Below are positions 39,005-48,484 of a stretch of 64,000 nt of DNA, piece by piece. The position numbers and the translations under genes were made by a program. Each line of letters begins with the position of its first letter. Within the stretch, counting starts at the first letter, position 1. Origin of the DNA: Chelatococcus albus (GTDB taxonomy: Bacteria; Pseudomonadota; Alphaproteobacteria; Rhizobiales; Beijerinckiaceae); assembly GCF_030067675.1 (NCBI RefSeq), contig NZ_JASJEV010000005.1, positions 240,837 to 304,836 of the forward strand. The letters run 5' to 3'. Below the pieces are notes generated by a model. The model was not told the origin of the DNA and ran no database searches. It worked only from the letters and a program-made list of their open reading frames with translations.

Positions 39005-39022
39005 GAACCATACGGAAACGCC

Positions 39023-40753
39023 ATGTCGGAGACGAAGAAACCGCTGCGCAGTGAGGCCTGGTTCGCGCGCCAGGACAAGATGGGCTTCTACTACAGGTCC
39101 TGGCTCAAGAACCGCGGCTTCCCGCAGGACCAGTTCGACGGCAGGCCGGTCATCGGCATCTGCAACACCTGGTCCGAGCTCACCCCCTGCAACTCGCACT
39201 TCCGGACCATCGCCGAGCACGTGCGCTGGGGCGTCCTGGAGGCGGGCGGCTTTCCGCTCGAATTCCCGGTCATGTCGCTCGGCGAGACCATGCTGCGTCC
39301 GACCGCGATGCTTTACCGCAACCTCGCCGCGATGGACGTGGAGGAATCGATCCGCGCCAATCCCCTCGACGGCGTGGTGCTCTTGATGGGCTGCGACAAG
39401 ACCACGCCGGCGCTCCTCATGGGTGCGGCGAGCGTCGACATCCCGACCATCGGCATTTCGGGCGGCCCGATGCTGCGGGGCGTCTACAAGGGCCGGCACA
39501 TCGGCTCCGGCACCAATACGATCTCCATGAGCGAGCAACTGCGCTCGGGCCAGATCACGCTCGAGGAGTACCACGAGGCGGAAGCCTGCATGCACCGCTC
39601 GCACGGCCATTGCATGACCATGGGCACGGCCTCGACCATGGCCTGCATGGTCGAGGCCCTCGGCGTCGGCATGCCCGGCAACGCCGCCATTCCGGCCGTC
39701 GACGCCCGGCGCAACCTCCTCGCCCGCGAGGCCGGCCGGCGCATCGTGGAGATGGTCAGGCAGGACATCGTCCTGTCGCGCATCCTCACTCGCGAGGCTT
39801 TCGAGAACGCCATCCGCGTCAACGGCGGCATCGGCGGCTCGACGAATGCGGTCGTCCATCTCATCGCCATGGCGCGCCGCATCGGCGTCGACCTTGGCCT
39901 GGAGGACTGGGACCGGCTCGGCCGGGACGTGCCCTGCCTTGTCGACCTGATGCCCTCCGGGCGCTTCCTGATGGAAGACTTCTTCGAGGCCGGCGGCCTG
40001 CCCGTCGTCATCCGCGAACTCGGCGAGCGCGGCCTCATCAACAAGGACGCGCTCACCGTCAACGGCCGGACGATCTGGGAGAACAACGCCGCGGTAGAGT
40101 GCTGGAACCGCGAGGTCATCCACGCCTTCGACAAGCCCTTCAAGCCGAGCGGCGGCATCGCCGTCCTGCGCGGCAATCTCGCGCCGGACGGAGCGGTCCT
40201 GAAGCCCTCCGCCGCCTCGCCGCATCTCATGAAACACACCGGCCGCGCCGTCGTCTTCGAGTCGATCGAGGACCTGCATGCCCGCATCAACGACGACGCC
40301 CTCGACATCGACGAGACCTGCGTCATGGTGCTCAAGAACTGCGGGCCGAAAGGCTATCCCGGTATGGCGGAGGTCGGCAACATGCCGCTGCCGCCCAAGC
40401 TCCTGAAGCGCGGCATCACCGACATGATCCGCATTTCCGACGCTCGCATGTCCGGCACGGCCTACGGCACGGTGGTGCTGCACACGGCCCCGGAGGCCGC
40501 CGCAGGCGGGCCGCTCGCTCTCGTCGAGAACGGCGACCTGATCACGCTCGACGTCGAGGCGCGCAGCCTGCACCTGCACGTGGATGCGACCGAGCTCGAC
40601 CGGCGCCGCGCTGCCTGGACACCGCCCGCGCCGCATGCCGGCCGCGGCTACGTCAAGCTCTACGTCGACCATGTGCTGCAGGCCGACGCCGGCTGCGACC
40701 TCGACTTCCTTGTCGGCAGGAGCGGTGCCGCCGTGCCGCGCGACAACCACTAG
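39023..40753 (+). CDS. IlvD/Edd-family aldonate dehydratase, L-arabinonate dehydratase type
   Basis: Fe-S dehydratase of 576 residues that converts a sugar acid to its 2-keto-3-deoxy derivative. The [2Fe-2S] ligands are readable as Cys56 (ELTPCN), Cys124 (MGCDKTTPALLMG) and Cys197 (HGHCMTMGTAS). These are each offset by three from Cys59/127/200 of the structurally known Rhizobium L-arabinonate dehydratase, as I recall that numbering. The Mg-binding lysine follows Cys124 by two. The catalytic serine is in ISDARMSGTAYG. Overall wording is closer to arabinonate/xylonate dehydratases than to IlvD. D-xylonate or D-fuconate are alternative substrates. Confidence 0.9.
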   Translation: MSETKKPLRSEAWFARQDKMGFYYRSWLKNRGFPQDQFDGRPVIGICNTWSELTPCNSHFRTIAEHVRWGVLEAGGFPLEFPVMSLGETMLRPTAMLYRNLAAMDVEESIRANPLDGVVLLMGCDKTTPALLMGAASVDIPTIGISGGPMLRGVYKGRHIGSGTNTISMSEQLRSGQITLEEYHEAEACMHRSHGHCMTMGTASTMACMVEALGVGMPGNAAIPAVDARRNLLAREAGRRIVEMVRQDIVLSRILTREAFENAIRVNGGIGGSTNAVVHLIAMARRIGVDLGLEDWDRLGRDVPCLVDLMPSGRFLMEDFFEAGGLPVVIRELGERGLINKDALTVNGRTIWENNAAVECWNREVIHAFDKPFKPSGGIAVLRGNLAPDGAVLKPSAASPHLMKHTGRAVVFESIEDLHARINDDALDIDETCVMVLKNCGPKGYPGMAEVGNMPLPPKLLKRGITDMIRISDARMSGTAYGTVVLHTAPEAAAGGPLALVENGDLITLDVEARSLHLHVDATELDRRRAAWTPPAPHAGRGYVKLYVDHVLQADAGCDLDFLVGRSGAAVPRDNH

Positions 40754-40906
40754 GAGCGGCGGCCCCGAGCCTCCCGCTCGATGCACGCCAGCCCCCCGTC
40801 GCCGGCGGCTCGCCTTGCGCCGCCGGCGGCAGTAGTGTTCCCGCCGGCCGCCTGCGCTGCGGCCGGGCAATTCACGATGCGCGACGACGACCTCGGGCAG
40901 GAGACG

Positions 40907-42346
40907 ATGAGCGAGCACAGGAACTACATCGCGGGCGAATGGGTGGCGGGCACGGACGCGGCGGCCAACATCAACCCGTCCAACACGAACGACGTCGTCG
41001 GGCACTATGCGCGCGCCTCCGCTGCCGACGCCGAGCGCGCCATCGCAGCGGCCAAGGCCGCCTTTCCCGCCTGGTCGCGATCCACGCCGCAGGAGCGGCA
41101 CGACCTCCTCAAGAAGGTCGGCGACGAGATCCTGGCGCGCAAGGACGAGCTCGGACGCCTCCTGTCGCGCGAGGAGGGCAAGACCCTGCCGGAAGGCGTC
41201 GGCGAGGTGGTGCGCGCCGGCCAGATCTTCCTCTTCTTCGCCCAGGAGTGCCTGCGCCAGGCGGGCGACAAGCTCGCCTCCGTGCGCCCGGGCGTCGAGA
41301 TCGAGGTGACGCGCGAGCCCGTCGGCGTCGTCGGCATCATCGCACCCTGGAATTTCCCCATCGCGATCCCCGCCTGGAAGATCGCCCCGGCGCTCGCCTA
41401 CGGCAACACCGTCGTGTTCAAGCCGGCGGACCTCGTGCCCGGCTCGGCGCACGCGCTTTCCGAGATCATCGTCAAGGCCGGCGCCCCGGCGGGCGTGTTC
41501 AACCTCGTCATGGGCCGCGGCTCGGTGGTGGGCGAGGTGCTCCTCACCCACAGGGACGTGGCGGCGATCACCTTCACAGGCTCCGTCGCGACCGGGCGCA
41601 AGGTGGCCGCCGCCTGCGTCGGCACGATGAAGAAGTTCCAGCTCGAGATGGGCGGCAAGAACCCGCTCGTCGTGCTCGACGACGCCGATCTCAAGACGGC
41701 GGTGGACTGCGCCGTGAACGGCGCCTTCTTCTCCACCGGCCAGCGCTGCACGGCCTCCTCGCGGCTCATCGTCACCGAGGGCATCCACGACCGCTTCGTC
41801 GATGCGGTGGCCGAGCGCCTGAAGGGCCTCGTCGTCGACGATGCGCTGAAGCCTGGAACCCACATCGGCCCGGTGGTCGACCAGAACCAGCTCGACCAGG
41901 ACCTCGCCTATGTGAGGATCGGCCAGGACGAGGGGGCGAAGCTCGTCTGCGGCGGCGAACTCCTCAACCGCGACACGCCCGGCTTCTACATGGCCCCGGC
42001 GCTCTTTACCGAGGTGGCGAACGGCATGCGCATCGCGCGCGAGGAGATCTTCGGCCCGGTGGCGGCCGTGGTGCGCGTCAAGGACTACGAGGCGGCGCTC
42101 GCGGCGGCGAACGACACCGAGTTCGGCCTCTCCGCCGGCATCTGCACCACGAGCCTGAAGTACGCCAGCCACTTCAAGCGCAATGCCGAGGCCGGCATGG
42201 TCATGGTCAACCTGCCGACGGCGGGCGTCGACTATCACGTGCCCTTCGGCGGCCGCAAAGGCTCGAGCTTCGGCCCGCGCGAGCAGGGCCGCTATGCGGC
42301 CGAGTTCTACACCACAGTCAAGACCGCCTACACCTTGCCTGTGTGA
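40907..42346 (+). CDS. Aldehyde dehydrogenase, alpha-ketoglutaric semialdehyde dehydrogenase type
   Basis: NAD(P)-dependent aldehyde dehydrogenase of 479 residues. NAD-binding blocks are GIIAPWNFPIAIPAWK and ITFTGSVATGRKVAA. The general-base Glu is in FQLEMGGKNPLVVLDDADL near residue 248, and the nucleophile Cys in FFSTGQRCTASSR near residue 281. Conserved C-terminal EEIFGPVAAVVRV and PFGGRKGSSFGPREQG are present. Overall it reads like KGSADH, which oxidises 2,5-dioxopentanoate to 2-oxoglutarate in oxidative pentose pathways. The ATG at 40907 follows GGCAGGAG; upstream in-frame starts were rejected. A 9-bp hairpin (GCCGGCGGC/GCCGCCGGC, 40801-40827) lies between it and the dehydratase gene. 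Confidence 0.9.
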   Translation: MSEHRNYIAGEWVAGTDAAANINPSNTNDVVGHYARASAADAERAIAAAKAAFPAWSRSTPQERHDLLKKVGDEILARKDELGRLLSREEGKTLPEGVGEVVRAGQIFLFFAQECLRQAGDKLASVRPGVEIEVTREPVGVVGIIAPWNFPIAIPAWKIAPALAYGNTVVFKPADLVPGSAHALSEIIVKAGAPAGVFNLVMGRGSVVGEVLLTHRDVAAITFTGSVATGRKVAAACVGTMKKFQLEMGGKNPLVVLDDADLKTAVDCAVNGAFFSTGQRCTASSRLIVTEGIHDRFVDAVAERLKGLVVDDALKPGTHIGPVVDQNQLDQDLAYVRIGQDEGAKLVCGGELLNRDTPGFYMAPALFTEVANGMRIAREEIFGPVAAVVRVKDYEAALAAANDTEFGLSAGICTTSLKYASHFKRNAEAGMVMVNLPTAGVDYHVPFGGRKGSSFGPREQGRYAAEFYTTVKTAYTLPV

Positions 42347-42357
42347 GGCGGAACCGG

Positions 42358-42383
42358 CGAGCGCCGCCCCGGGGCGGCGCTCG
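42358..42383 (+). terminator. Hairpin after the aldehyde dehydrogenase gene
   Basis: Perfect self-complementary stem: CGAGCGCCGCCCC followed directly by its complement, 12 nt after the stop. The sequence beyond is CGTCGTTCCCGTTT, weakly T-rich. It probably ends the reductase-dehydratase-dehydrogenase transcript. Confidence 0.6.
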
Positions 42384-42456
42384 CGTCGTTCCCGTTTGCA
42401 GCGGGCCACACCGCATCCCTATACTCATGTATGCTCTCTGAACTGGGAGACGCGTC

Positions 42457-42708
42457 ATGAGAACGCTCACCGTCACGGAGAAGAGTTCGGGCAGCAGGCT
42501 CCTGATCAATCCCGCCTACGTGCTGATGGTGCGCAGCATCGCGCAGGGCGGCAGCAACATCTACCTGTCAACGGGAAGCCTGCACATGCCGGACGTCGTC
42601 GTCGTGGCCGAGGACCTCGACCGGGTGATGGCGCTGATCGAGGAAGCGGATATTTCCAACGTTCCGCCGGACGTCCACGATACGCGGCGCGGGGTGGCGT
42701 CGCACTGA
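42457..42708 (+). CDS. Small conserved-looking protein of unknown function
   Basis: An 83-residue protein with no signal peptide or membrane helix. The central wording INPAYVLMVRSIAQGGSNIY followed by LSTGSLHMPDVVVVAEDLD has regular alternation that suggests a small beta-rich fold. It faintly recalls FlbD-type proteins (VNxxxI...L..G....V.E..DEV), which is not enough for a name. The ATG at 42457 follows ACTGGGAGACGCG. It stands alone between two convergent operons. Codon usage matches its neighbours, so it is probably a real gene. Confidence 0.65.
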   Translation: MRTLTVTEKSSGSRLLINPAYVLMVRSIAQGGSNIYLSTGSLHMPDVVVVAEDLDRVMALIEEADISNVPPDVHDTRRGVASH

Positions 42709-42773
42709 AGCGCGGCGCGCACGGGCCTGAAAGACCGTCGATCGGGCCGCAGCCGCCCCGCCCGGGGGCGACG

Positions 42774-43895
42774 TTACAGGTCCACCCACCGCCGCTCCTC
42801 GGCCGAGCGGACGAAGCCGTGGATGACGCGCTCCACGGCAAGCCCCTCCTCGAAGTCGAAGGCGATCGGCGTATGCGCGGCAATGGCGCGCAGGAACTCC
42901 GCCGCCTCGATCACCTTGAGCTCGTTGAAGCCGAGCTGGTGCCCGGGCGCCGGGCAGAACTGCCCGTAGGGCGGATGGGCCGGTCCCGTCAGGATCGTGC
43001 GGAAACCGCGGGTCGCCGCATCGCCCTCAGCCACGTAAAGCTCAAGCTCGTTCATGCGCTCCTGGTCGAAGGTGATCATGCCGTGCGAGCCGTGCAGCTC
43101 GATGCGGATGAGGCTCTTGCGGCCATGCGCCGCCCGGCTCGACGAGAGGACGCCGGTCACGCCGTTCTCGAAGCGCACGAGCGCCTGGGCGATGTCCTCG
43201 TTCTCGACGGTGCCGAACTTGCCCGGCTCGTCCTTCATCGGGCGTTGCGGATAGGCGACGGCGATGTCGGCCGAGAGGCTCGTGATGCGCCCAACGAGAC
43301 CGTGCAGGAGCGAGACGAGGTGGCAGGTGATGTCGCCGAGCGTGCCGAGGCCCGCGTCGGCGGCGCGACAGCGCCAGGACCAGGGCAGGTCTGGATCGGC
43401 CATGTAGTCCTCGTCCACCTGGCCGCGCACGTGCAGGAGCCGCCCGATCGCCCCTTCGTGGACGAGGCGCCGGGCGTGCTGGATCGCCGGATTGACGGTG
43501 TAATTGTAGCCGAGGCGCGTGCGCCCGCGCGCCTTTCGCGCCGCCGCCGCCATCGCTTCTGCATCGGCGAGGGTGAGGGCCATGGGCTTCTCGCAGTAGA
43601 CATGCTTGCCGGCCTCGAGCGCGGCGATCGCCATCTCGCGGTGCTGGGCGTTGGGCGTCGTGATCGACACGAGGTCGACCTCCGGGTCGGCGATCACCGC
43701 CCGCCAGTCCGTGGTGTGGCGCGCGAAGCCGAAGTCGCTCGCCTTCTGCGCCGTATGCGCCGCATCGACATCGCACAGCACGGTGAGCCGCGGCCGCGGC
43801 ACGTCGCCCATGGTGGCCTTGACCGCGTTGAAGGCGAGCGCATGGCACTTGCCCATGAAGCCCGTGCCGATGAGACCGATGCCGATCGAATCCAT
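42774..43895 (-). CDS. Gfo/Idh/MocA-family NAD(P)-dependent oxidoreductase
   Basis: Sugar or inositol dehydrogenase-like protein of 373 residues. The N-terminal Rossmann motif is IGIGLIGTGFMGKCHALAFN and the family catalytic lysine is in YCEKPMALTLADAEAMA. The C-terminal alpha/beta domain includes YNYTVNPAIQHARRLVHEGA and GLGTLGDITCHLVSLLHGLV. It lies downstream of a sugar ABC transporter on the same strand, so it probably performs the first oxidation of the imported sugar. L-arabinose 1-dehydrogenase of Azospirillum belongs to this family. The start could be either ATG of MTMDS (43901 or 43895); GGGGG precedes the second. Confidence 0.9.
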   Translation of the reverse strand: MDSIGIGLIGTGFMGKCHALAFNAVKATMGDVPRPRLTVLCDVDAAHTAQKASDFGFARHTTDWRAVIADPEVDLVSITTPNAQHREMAIAALEAGKHVYCEKPMALTLADAEAMAAAARKARGRTRLGYNYTVNPAIQHARRLVHEGAIGRLLHVRGQVDEDYMADPDLPWSWRCRAADAGLGTLGDITCHLVSLLHGLVGRITSLSADIAVAYPQRPMKDEPGKFGTVENEDIAQALVRFENGVTGVLSSSRAAHGRKSLIRIELHGSHGMITFDQERMNELELYVAEGDAATRGFRTILTGPAHPPYGQFCPAPGHQLGFNELKVIEAAEFLRAIAAHTPIAFDFEEGLAVERVIHGFVRSAEERRWVDL

Positions 43896-43959
43896 GGTCA
43901 TCCCCCGAGGCGGGCCTTCCACGCGGCCGCCCTTGGGCGCGGGAGGCTGCACTGTCCCC

Positions 43960-43988
43960 GGCCGCTCCTCGGGCTCCGGGGAGCGGCC
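43960..43988. other. Intercistronic hairpin between ABC ATPase and dehydrogenase genes
   Basis: Perfect 9-bp inverted repeat GGCCGCTCC / GGAGCGGCC with an 11-nt loop in the 124-nt gap between the two genes. No T-run follows on the minus strand, so partial attenuation or mRNA end protection is more likely than full termination. Confidence 0.4.
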
Positions 43989-44019
43989 CTTCTGTTCCCG
44001 CACCGCCCGCTCGGGCGGC

Positions 44020-44808
44020 CTAGACCGTCCCGCCGAGCTCGGCCGAGAGCTGCTGCAGCTCCTTGCCGCCGGCCATGAGGTTCTGCAGCTCGTCGATGTG
44101 GATATCCGACTTCGTGTACGTGCCGAGCGTCTTGCCGCGGTTGAGCACGGTGAAGCGGTCGCCCACCGCATAGGCATGGCGCACATTGTGGGTGATGAAG
44201 ATGACGCCGAGGCCCTTCTGCCGCACCTGGTGAATGTATTTGAGAACCATGGAGGTCTGCGCCACACCGAGTGCCGAGGTCGGCTCGTCGAGGATGAGCA
44301 CCTTGGCACCGAAATAGACGGCGCGGGCGATGGCGACGCACTGGCGCTCGCCGCCCGAGAGGGTGCCGACCGCCTGGTGGGGGTCGCGGATGTCGATGCC
44401 GATCTTGTGCATCTCCTCCCGCGTCACCGCGTGCGCGTGATCGAAGTCGATCCACTTGAACGGCCCGAAGCCCCTGGTCGGCTCACGGCCCATGAAGAAG
44501 TTGCGCGTCACCGACATGAGCGGGATCATCGCCAGATCCTGGAAGACGGTGGCGATGCCGGCATCGAGCGCATCGCGCGGCGAGCTGAACTCGACCGACC
44601 GTCCCTCGACGCGGTACTCGCCCGTCGTCGGCTTGTGCACGCCCGACAACGTCTTGATGAGCGTCGACTTGCCGGCGCCGTTGTCGCCGAGGAGGCACAT
44701 CACCTCGCCGCGGTTGACCGTGAGCGACACGCCCGAGAGCGCGATGACCGAGCCGAAGTGCTTGACGATGTCGCGTGCTTCGATGAGCGGAGTGGCAGCG
44801 GTGGTCAT
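44020..44808 (-). CDS. Sugar ABC transporter ATP-binding protein (single-domain, FrcA type)
   Basis: ATPase of a CUT2-family sugar importer. It has Walker [22 protein letters not shown]2-type [20 protein letters not shown], signature [16 protein letters not shown] and Walker [19 protein letters not shown]. Most CUT2 ATPases (RbsA, XylG) are tandem 500-residue proteins; this one has a single domain of 262 residues, like FrcA of rhizobia, and must act as a dimer. It begins 3 nt after the permease stop. The substrate is probably a monosaccharide. Confidence 0.92.
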   Translation of the reverse strand: MTTAATPLIEARDIVKHFGSVIALSGVSLTVNRGEVMCLLGDNGAGKSTLIKTLSGVHKPTTGEYRVEGRSVEFSSPRDALDAGIATVFQDLAMIPLMSVTRNFFMGREPTRGFGPFKWIDFDHAHAVTREEMHKIGIDIRDPHQAVGTLSGGERQCVAIARAVYFGAKVLILDEPTSALGVAQTSMVLKYIHQVRQKGLGVIFITHNVRHAYAVGDRFTVLNRGKTLGTYTKSDIHIDELQNLMAGGKELQQLSAELGGTV

Positions 44809-44811
44809 GGC

Positions 44812-45978
<1,167 letters not shown>

Positions 45979-46060
45979 GGCGTCCTCCGTCTGATCGGAA
46001 GCGTGACCCCGCGCGCCGACGCGCACGGCCTTGGGCCACACGGCATTATAGTTCTTGGGG

Positions 46061-46101
46061 GGCGTCGAGCGGCGCGGAAATCGCTCGCGTCGCTCGACGC
46101 C
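46061..46101 (-). other. Hairpin after the sugar-binding-protein gene
   Basis: Perfect 11-bp inverted repeat GGCGTCGAGCG / CGCTCGACGCC with a 19-nt loop, starting 11 nt after the stop of the binding-protein gene and ending 83 nt before the permease start. Such elements typically stabilise the upstream binding-protein message or terminate partially, giving excess binding protein. Confidence 0.6.
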
Positions 46102-46111
46102 GGGCGTCGTC

Positions 46112-47056
46112 TCAGCGGATGCCCTTCGCCGACAGCTCGACCACCTGTGCCGCCTTGTCCTTCGTGATCAGGTTCGGACCGGAGGGCACGTTGCCGCCGG
46201 GCACGAGGCCGTAGCGGGCATTGAGCGCCAGGAAGGTCACGGGCAGGTAGCCCTGCAGATATTGCTGCTGGTCGATGGCGAAGGCCGCCTCGCCCGCGGC
46301 AACCGCCTTGAGGAAGCTCGCGGAGAGGTCGAAGGAGGCGACCTTGATGGCGCCCGCCTTGCCCGCCTCCTTCACCGCGGCGACCGTCGGCTCGCCGGCG
46401 AGCGAGGCGCCGAGGGCCATGATCGTGTCGATCGAGGCATCCGCACCGATGGCCGCCTTGACCTTCGAGCGGATCTCGGCGGGGTCGTTGGACACCGGGA
46501 GGACCGTGACCTTGCCGCCGAAGCCGTCGGCGAACCCCTTGCAGCGCAGGTCGAGCGCCACGTTGCCGACCTCGTGGTTGACGCACAGGCCCGCCTTGCC
46601 GCCCATCTCCTTGAGCTTGGCCCCGCCTGCCTTGCCGGCGTCATACTCGTCCTGGCCGACATGCAGCAGGGCGCCGAGCGACTTCGACACGTCGGAGCCC
46701 GAGTTCATGGAGACGACGGGGATGCCGGCGGCGACCGCCTTCTTGATGGCGGGGCCGAGCGCCGAGCCGTCGGGGATCGATACGACGAGCCCCGCCGGCT
46801 TCTGGTTGACCGCGGCGTCGATGAGCTGGCCCATTGCCACCATGTCGAAGGTCTCGGGCGCGCGATAGTCGACCTTCACCTTGGCATCGTCGGCCGCCTT
46901 GGTGACGCCGTTCTTGACCACCGACCAGAACGGATCGTTCGCCTGGCCGTGGCTGACCACGATGATGCGGATGTCCTGCTGGGCGCGGGCGGAGCCGGCG
47001 GTGAGAGCCGCGGCCGCCACGGCCGCCACCGCCAGGGTCTTGAGCATGGAACGCAT
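46112..47056 (-). CDS. Periplasmic sugar-binding protein (RbsB/FrcB type)
   Basis: Substrate-binding protein of 314 residues for the CUT2 transporter. The Sec signal peptide covers about residues 1-25 (LKTLAVAAVAAAALTAGSAR then AQQ). The Peripla_BP_4 fold follows (IRIIVVSHGQANDPFWSVVK, GLVVSIPDGSALGPAIKKAV, IPVVSMNSGSDVSKSLGALL, YLQGYLPVTFLALNARYG). Start MRSMLK at 47056 is preceded by GGAGGAAACCC. A GC-poor promoter segment with an operator-like palindrome lies about 190 nt upstream. The wording resembles the FrcB/inositol-type groups but does not identify the sugar. Confidence 0.92.
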   Translation of the reverse strand: MRSMLKTLAVAAVAAAALTAGSARAQQDIRIIVVSHGQANDPFWSVVKNGVTKAADDAKVKVDYRAPETFDMVAMGQLIDAAVNQKPAGLVVSIPDGSALGPAIKKAVAAGIPVVSMNSGSDVSKSLGALLHVGQDEYDAGKAGGAKLKEMGGKAGLCVNHEVGNVALDLRCKGFADGFGGKVTVLPVSNDPAEIRSKVKAAIGADASIDTIMALGASLAGEPTVAAVKEAGKAGAIKVASFDLSASFLKAVAAGEAAFAIDQQQYLQGYLPVTFLALNARYGLVPGGNVPSGPNLITKDKAAQVVELSAKGIR

Positions 47057-47242
47057 GGGTTTCCTCCACTTTGGCACATCGGCCTCGTCGTTCATCGCCA
47101 CCGGCGGACGAGGGCCTTCACGGCCCCCTCCGAAGGAAGCCGGGCGGCAGACGACATCGCCTGCGACAGCAGTGTGCCATGCGCTCCTCCCGGCATCGCC
47201 CCGCCCGACGAGGCGGAACGAATGAACTTAGTTTTCTTGTTA

Positions 47243-47258
47243 TAGAATATTTATTCCA
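47243..47258. promoter_or_regulatory. Operator-like palindrome in the sugar ABC promoter region
   Basis: TAGAA-TATTTA-TTCCA (plus strand), one mismatch from the palindrome TGGAA-N6-TTCCA found perfectly at 26308-26329. It sits in the only AT-rich part (about 47223-47262) of the 388-nt region 47057-47444, about 190 nt upstream of the binding-protein start. The rest of that region holds the araD1 terminator and nothing else recognisable. Confidence 0.5.
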
Positions 47259-47361
47259 TTCCTCCGGCAACGGAGTCAAGCGCCAATGCGCGGCCTCGCG
47301 CGCAGGTGAGGGGCGAGGGCGAGCAGGGGTCGGCGGCTGGCGGGCGCTCACGAGGCAAATG

Positions 47362-47393
47362 GAAGCGCCGGGCGGAGGACCGCCCGGCGCTTC
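47362..47393 (-). terminator. Terminator of the pdxA-tct-araD1 operon
   Basis: Perfect 14-bp stem GAAGCGCCGGGCGG and complement, with the 4-nt loop AGGA, 52 nt after the araD1 stop. On the minus strand it is followed by CATTTGCC. The high stability and position at the operon end support termination. Confidence 0.65.
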
Positions 47394-47444
47394 TGCGTCA
47401 GGGAACTCGTGCAGGAGGGGCCGACCCGCGGAGGTCGGCGACGG

Positions 47445-48455
47445 TTACAGATCGCGGACGCGCACCAGAACCTCGCCGCCGGGCTCGACCGCGAGCGGAT
47501 TGCGCAACGGCCGCCCGAAACCCGCCGCCTCGATCTCGAAGACGTCGCCCGGCTCGGGGCGGACGCCGTCGGCGAAGCTGAGCGTCGCCGTGCCGAAATA
47601 GTGCACGTGCACGTCGCCCGGCACGCGATGCTCGGCATATTTGAAGTGGTGATGCTCGAGATTGGCGAGGCTGTGCGACATGTTCGCCTCCCCGGTGAGG
47701 AAGGGCTTCTCCCAGATCACGGCGCCCTGGCGGCGAATGCGGCTCGTGCCGCGGATGTCGGCAGGCGGGGGTCCCAGGCGCAGTTCCGGACCGAAGGAGC
47801 TCTGGCGCAGCTTGGAATGGGCGAGGAACAGATAGTTTCTCCGCTCCATGACGTGGTCGGAGAACTCGTTGGCGATGGCAAAGCCGAGGCGCACCGGCGT
47901 CCCGTCGGAGGCGATCACGTAAAGGCCGGCAAGTTCCGGCTCCTCCCCGCCGTCCTCGGCGAAGGCGGGCGACACGAGCGGCTTCTCGGGCGCCACGACG
48001 AACCGGCCGTTGCCCTTGTAGAACCATTCCGGCTGGACGCCGACCTCGCCCATCGGCGGGCGCCCCTTCTCGAGGCCCCAGCGGAACATCCTCATCGAGT
48101 CGGTGAGCTTCTCCTCCTCCGCCTCGATCGTCGACCTGTGCATCTTGTCGCGCGTATCGGCGCTGCCGAGATGCGTCAGACCCGTGCCAGTGACGTGGCA
48201 GCGGCTCAAGTCGGGATGGTCGATCGGCGGCAGCAGGCGCCCCTCGGCGACGACCGCATCATAGTCCACCGTCTCCCGTCCGAGGCGGGCGCGGACCGCA
48301 GCCTCGAGCGACACGCCTTCCGCCAGCGCGCCGAGGGCAAGATCGTAGACGCGACCCGCTCCCGTGAGCACGGCAAGTGTCCTGCCATCCTCGGAGGGCA
48401 CGCCCGTGCAGCGGGCGCCGTGGCGGTCGATGAACTGGACGAGACGAAGGCTCAT
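47445..48455 (-). CDS. araD1: AraD1/GguC-family protein (fumarylacetoacetate hydrolase superfamily)
   Basis: A 336-residue protein of the GguC/AraD1 group. Recognisable parts are the N-terminal LRLVQFIDRHGARCTGVPSE, then CHVTGTGLTHLGSADTRDKM and GEVGVQPEWFYKGNGRFVVA, and the FAH-like acidic metal site region EEPELAGLYVIASDGTPVRL and AIANEFSDHVMERRNYLFL. GguC lies with the ChvE-GguAB sugar uptake genes in Agrobacterium. FAH-superfamily members such as XylX dehydrate 2-keto-3-deoxypentonates. The likely reaction is therefore 2-keto-3-deoxypentonate to 2,5-dioxopentanoate, but this is inference. It is the last gene of the tct operon, 29 nt after tctA. Confidence 0.82.
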   Translation of the reverse strand: MSLRLVQFIDRHGARCTGVPSEDGRTLAVLTGAGRVYDLALGALAEGVSLEAAVRARLGRETVDYDAVVAEGRLLPPIDHPDLSRCHVTGTGLTHLGSADTRDKMHRSTIEAEEEKLTDSMRMFRWGLEKGRPPMGEVGVQPEWFYKGNGRFVVAPEKPLVSPAFAEDGGEEPELAGLYVIASDGTPVRLGFAIANEFSDHVMERRNYLFLAHSKLRQSSFGPELRLGPPPADIRGTSRIRRQGAVIWEKPFLTGEANMSHSLANLEHHHFKYAEHRVPGDVHVHYFGTATLSFADGVRPEPGDVFEIEAAGFGRPLRNPLAVEPGGEVLVRVRDL

Positions 48456-48484
48456 GGAGGCTGCTTCCGATTGTTGTGGCCGAG

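Noticed and set aside
37493..42409. Open frame of 1638 codons on the minus strand across the reductase, dehydratase and aldehyde dehydrogenase genes
   Set aside because: It runs antisense to three clearly conserved genes and its composition is that of a GC-driven shadow.
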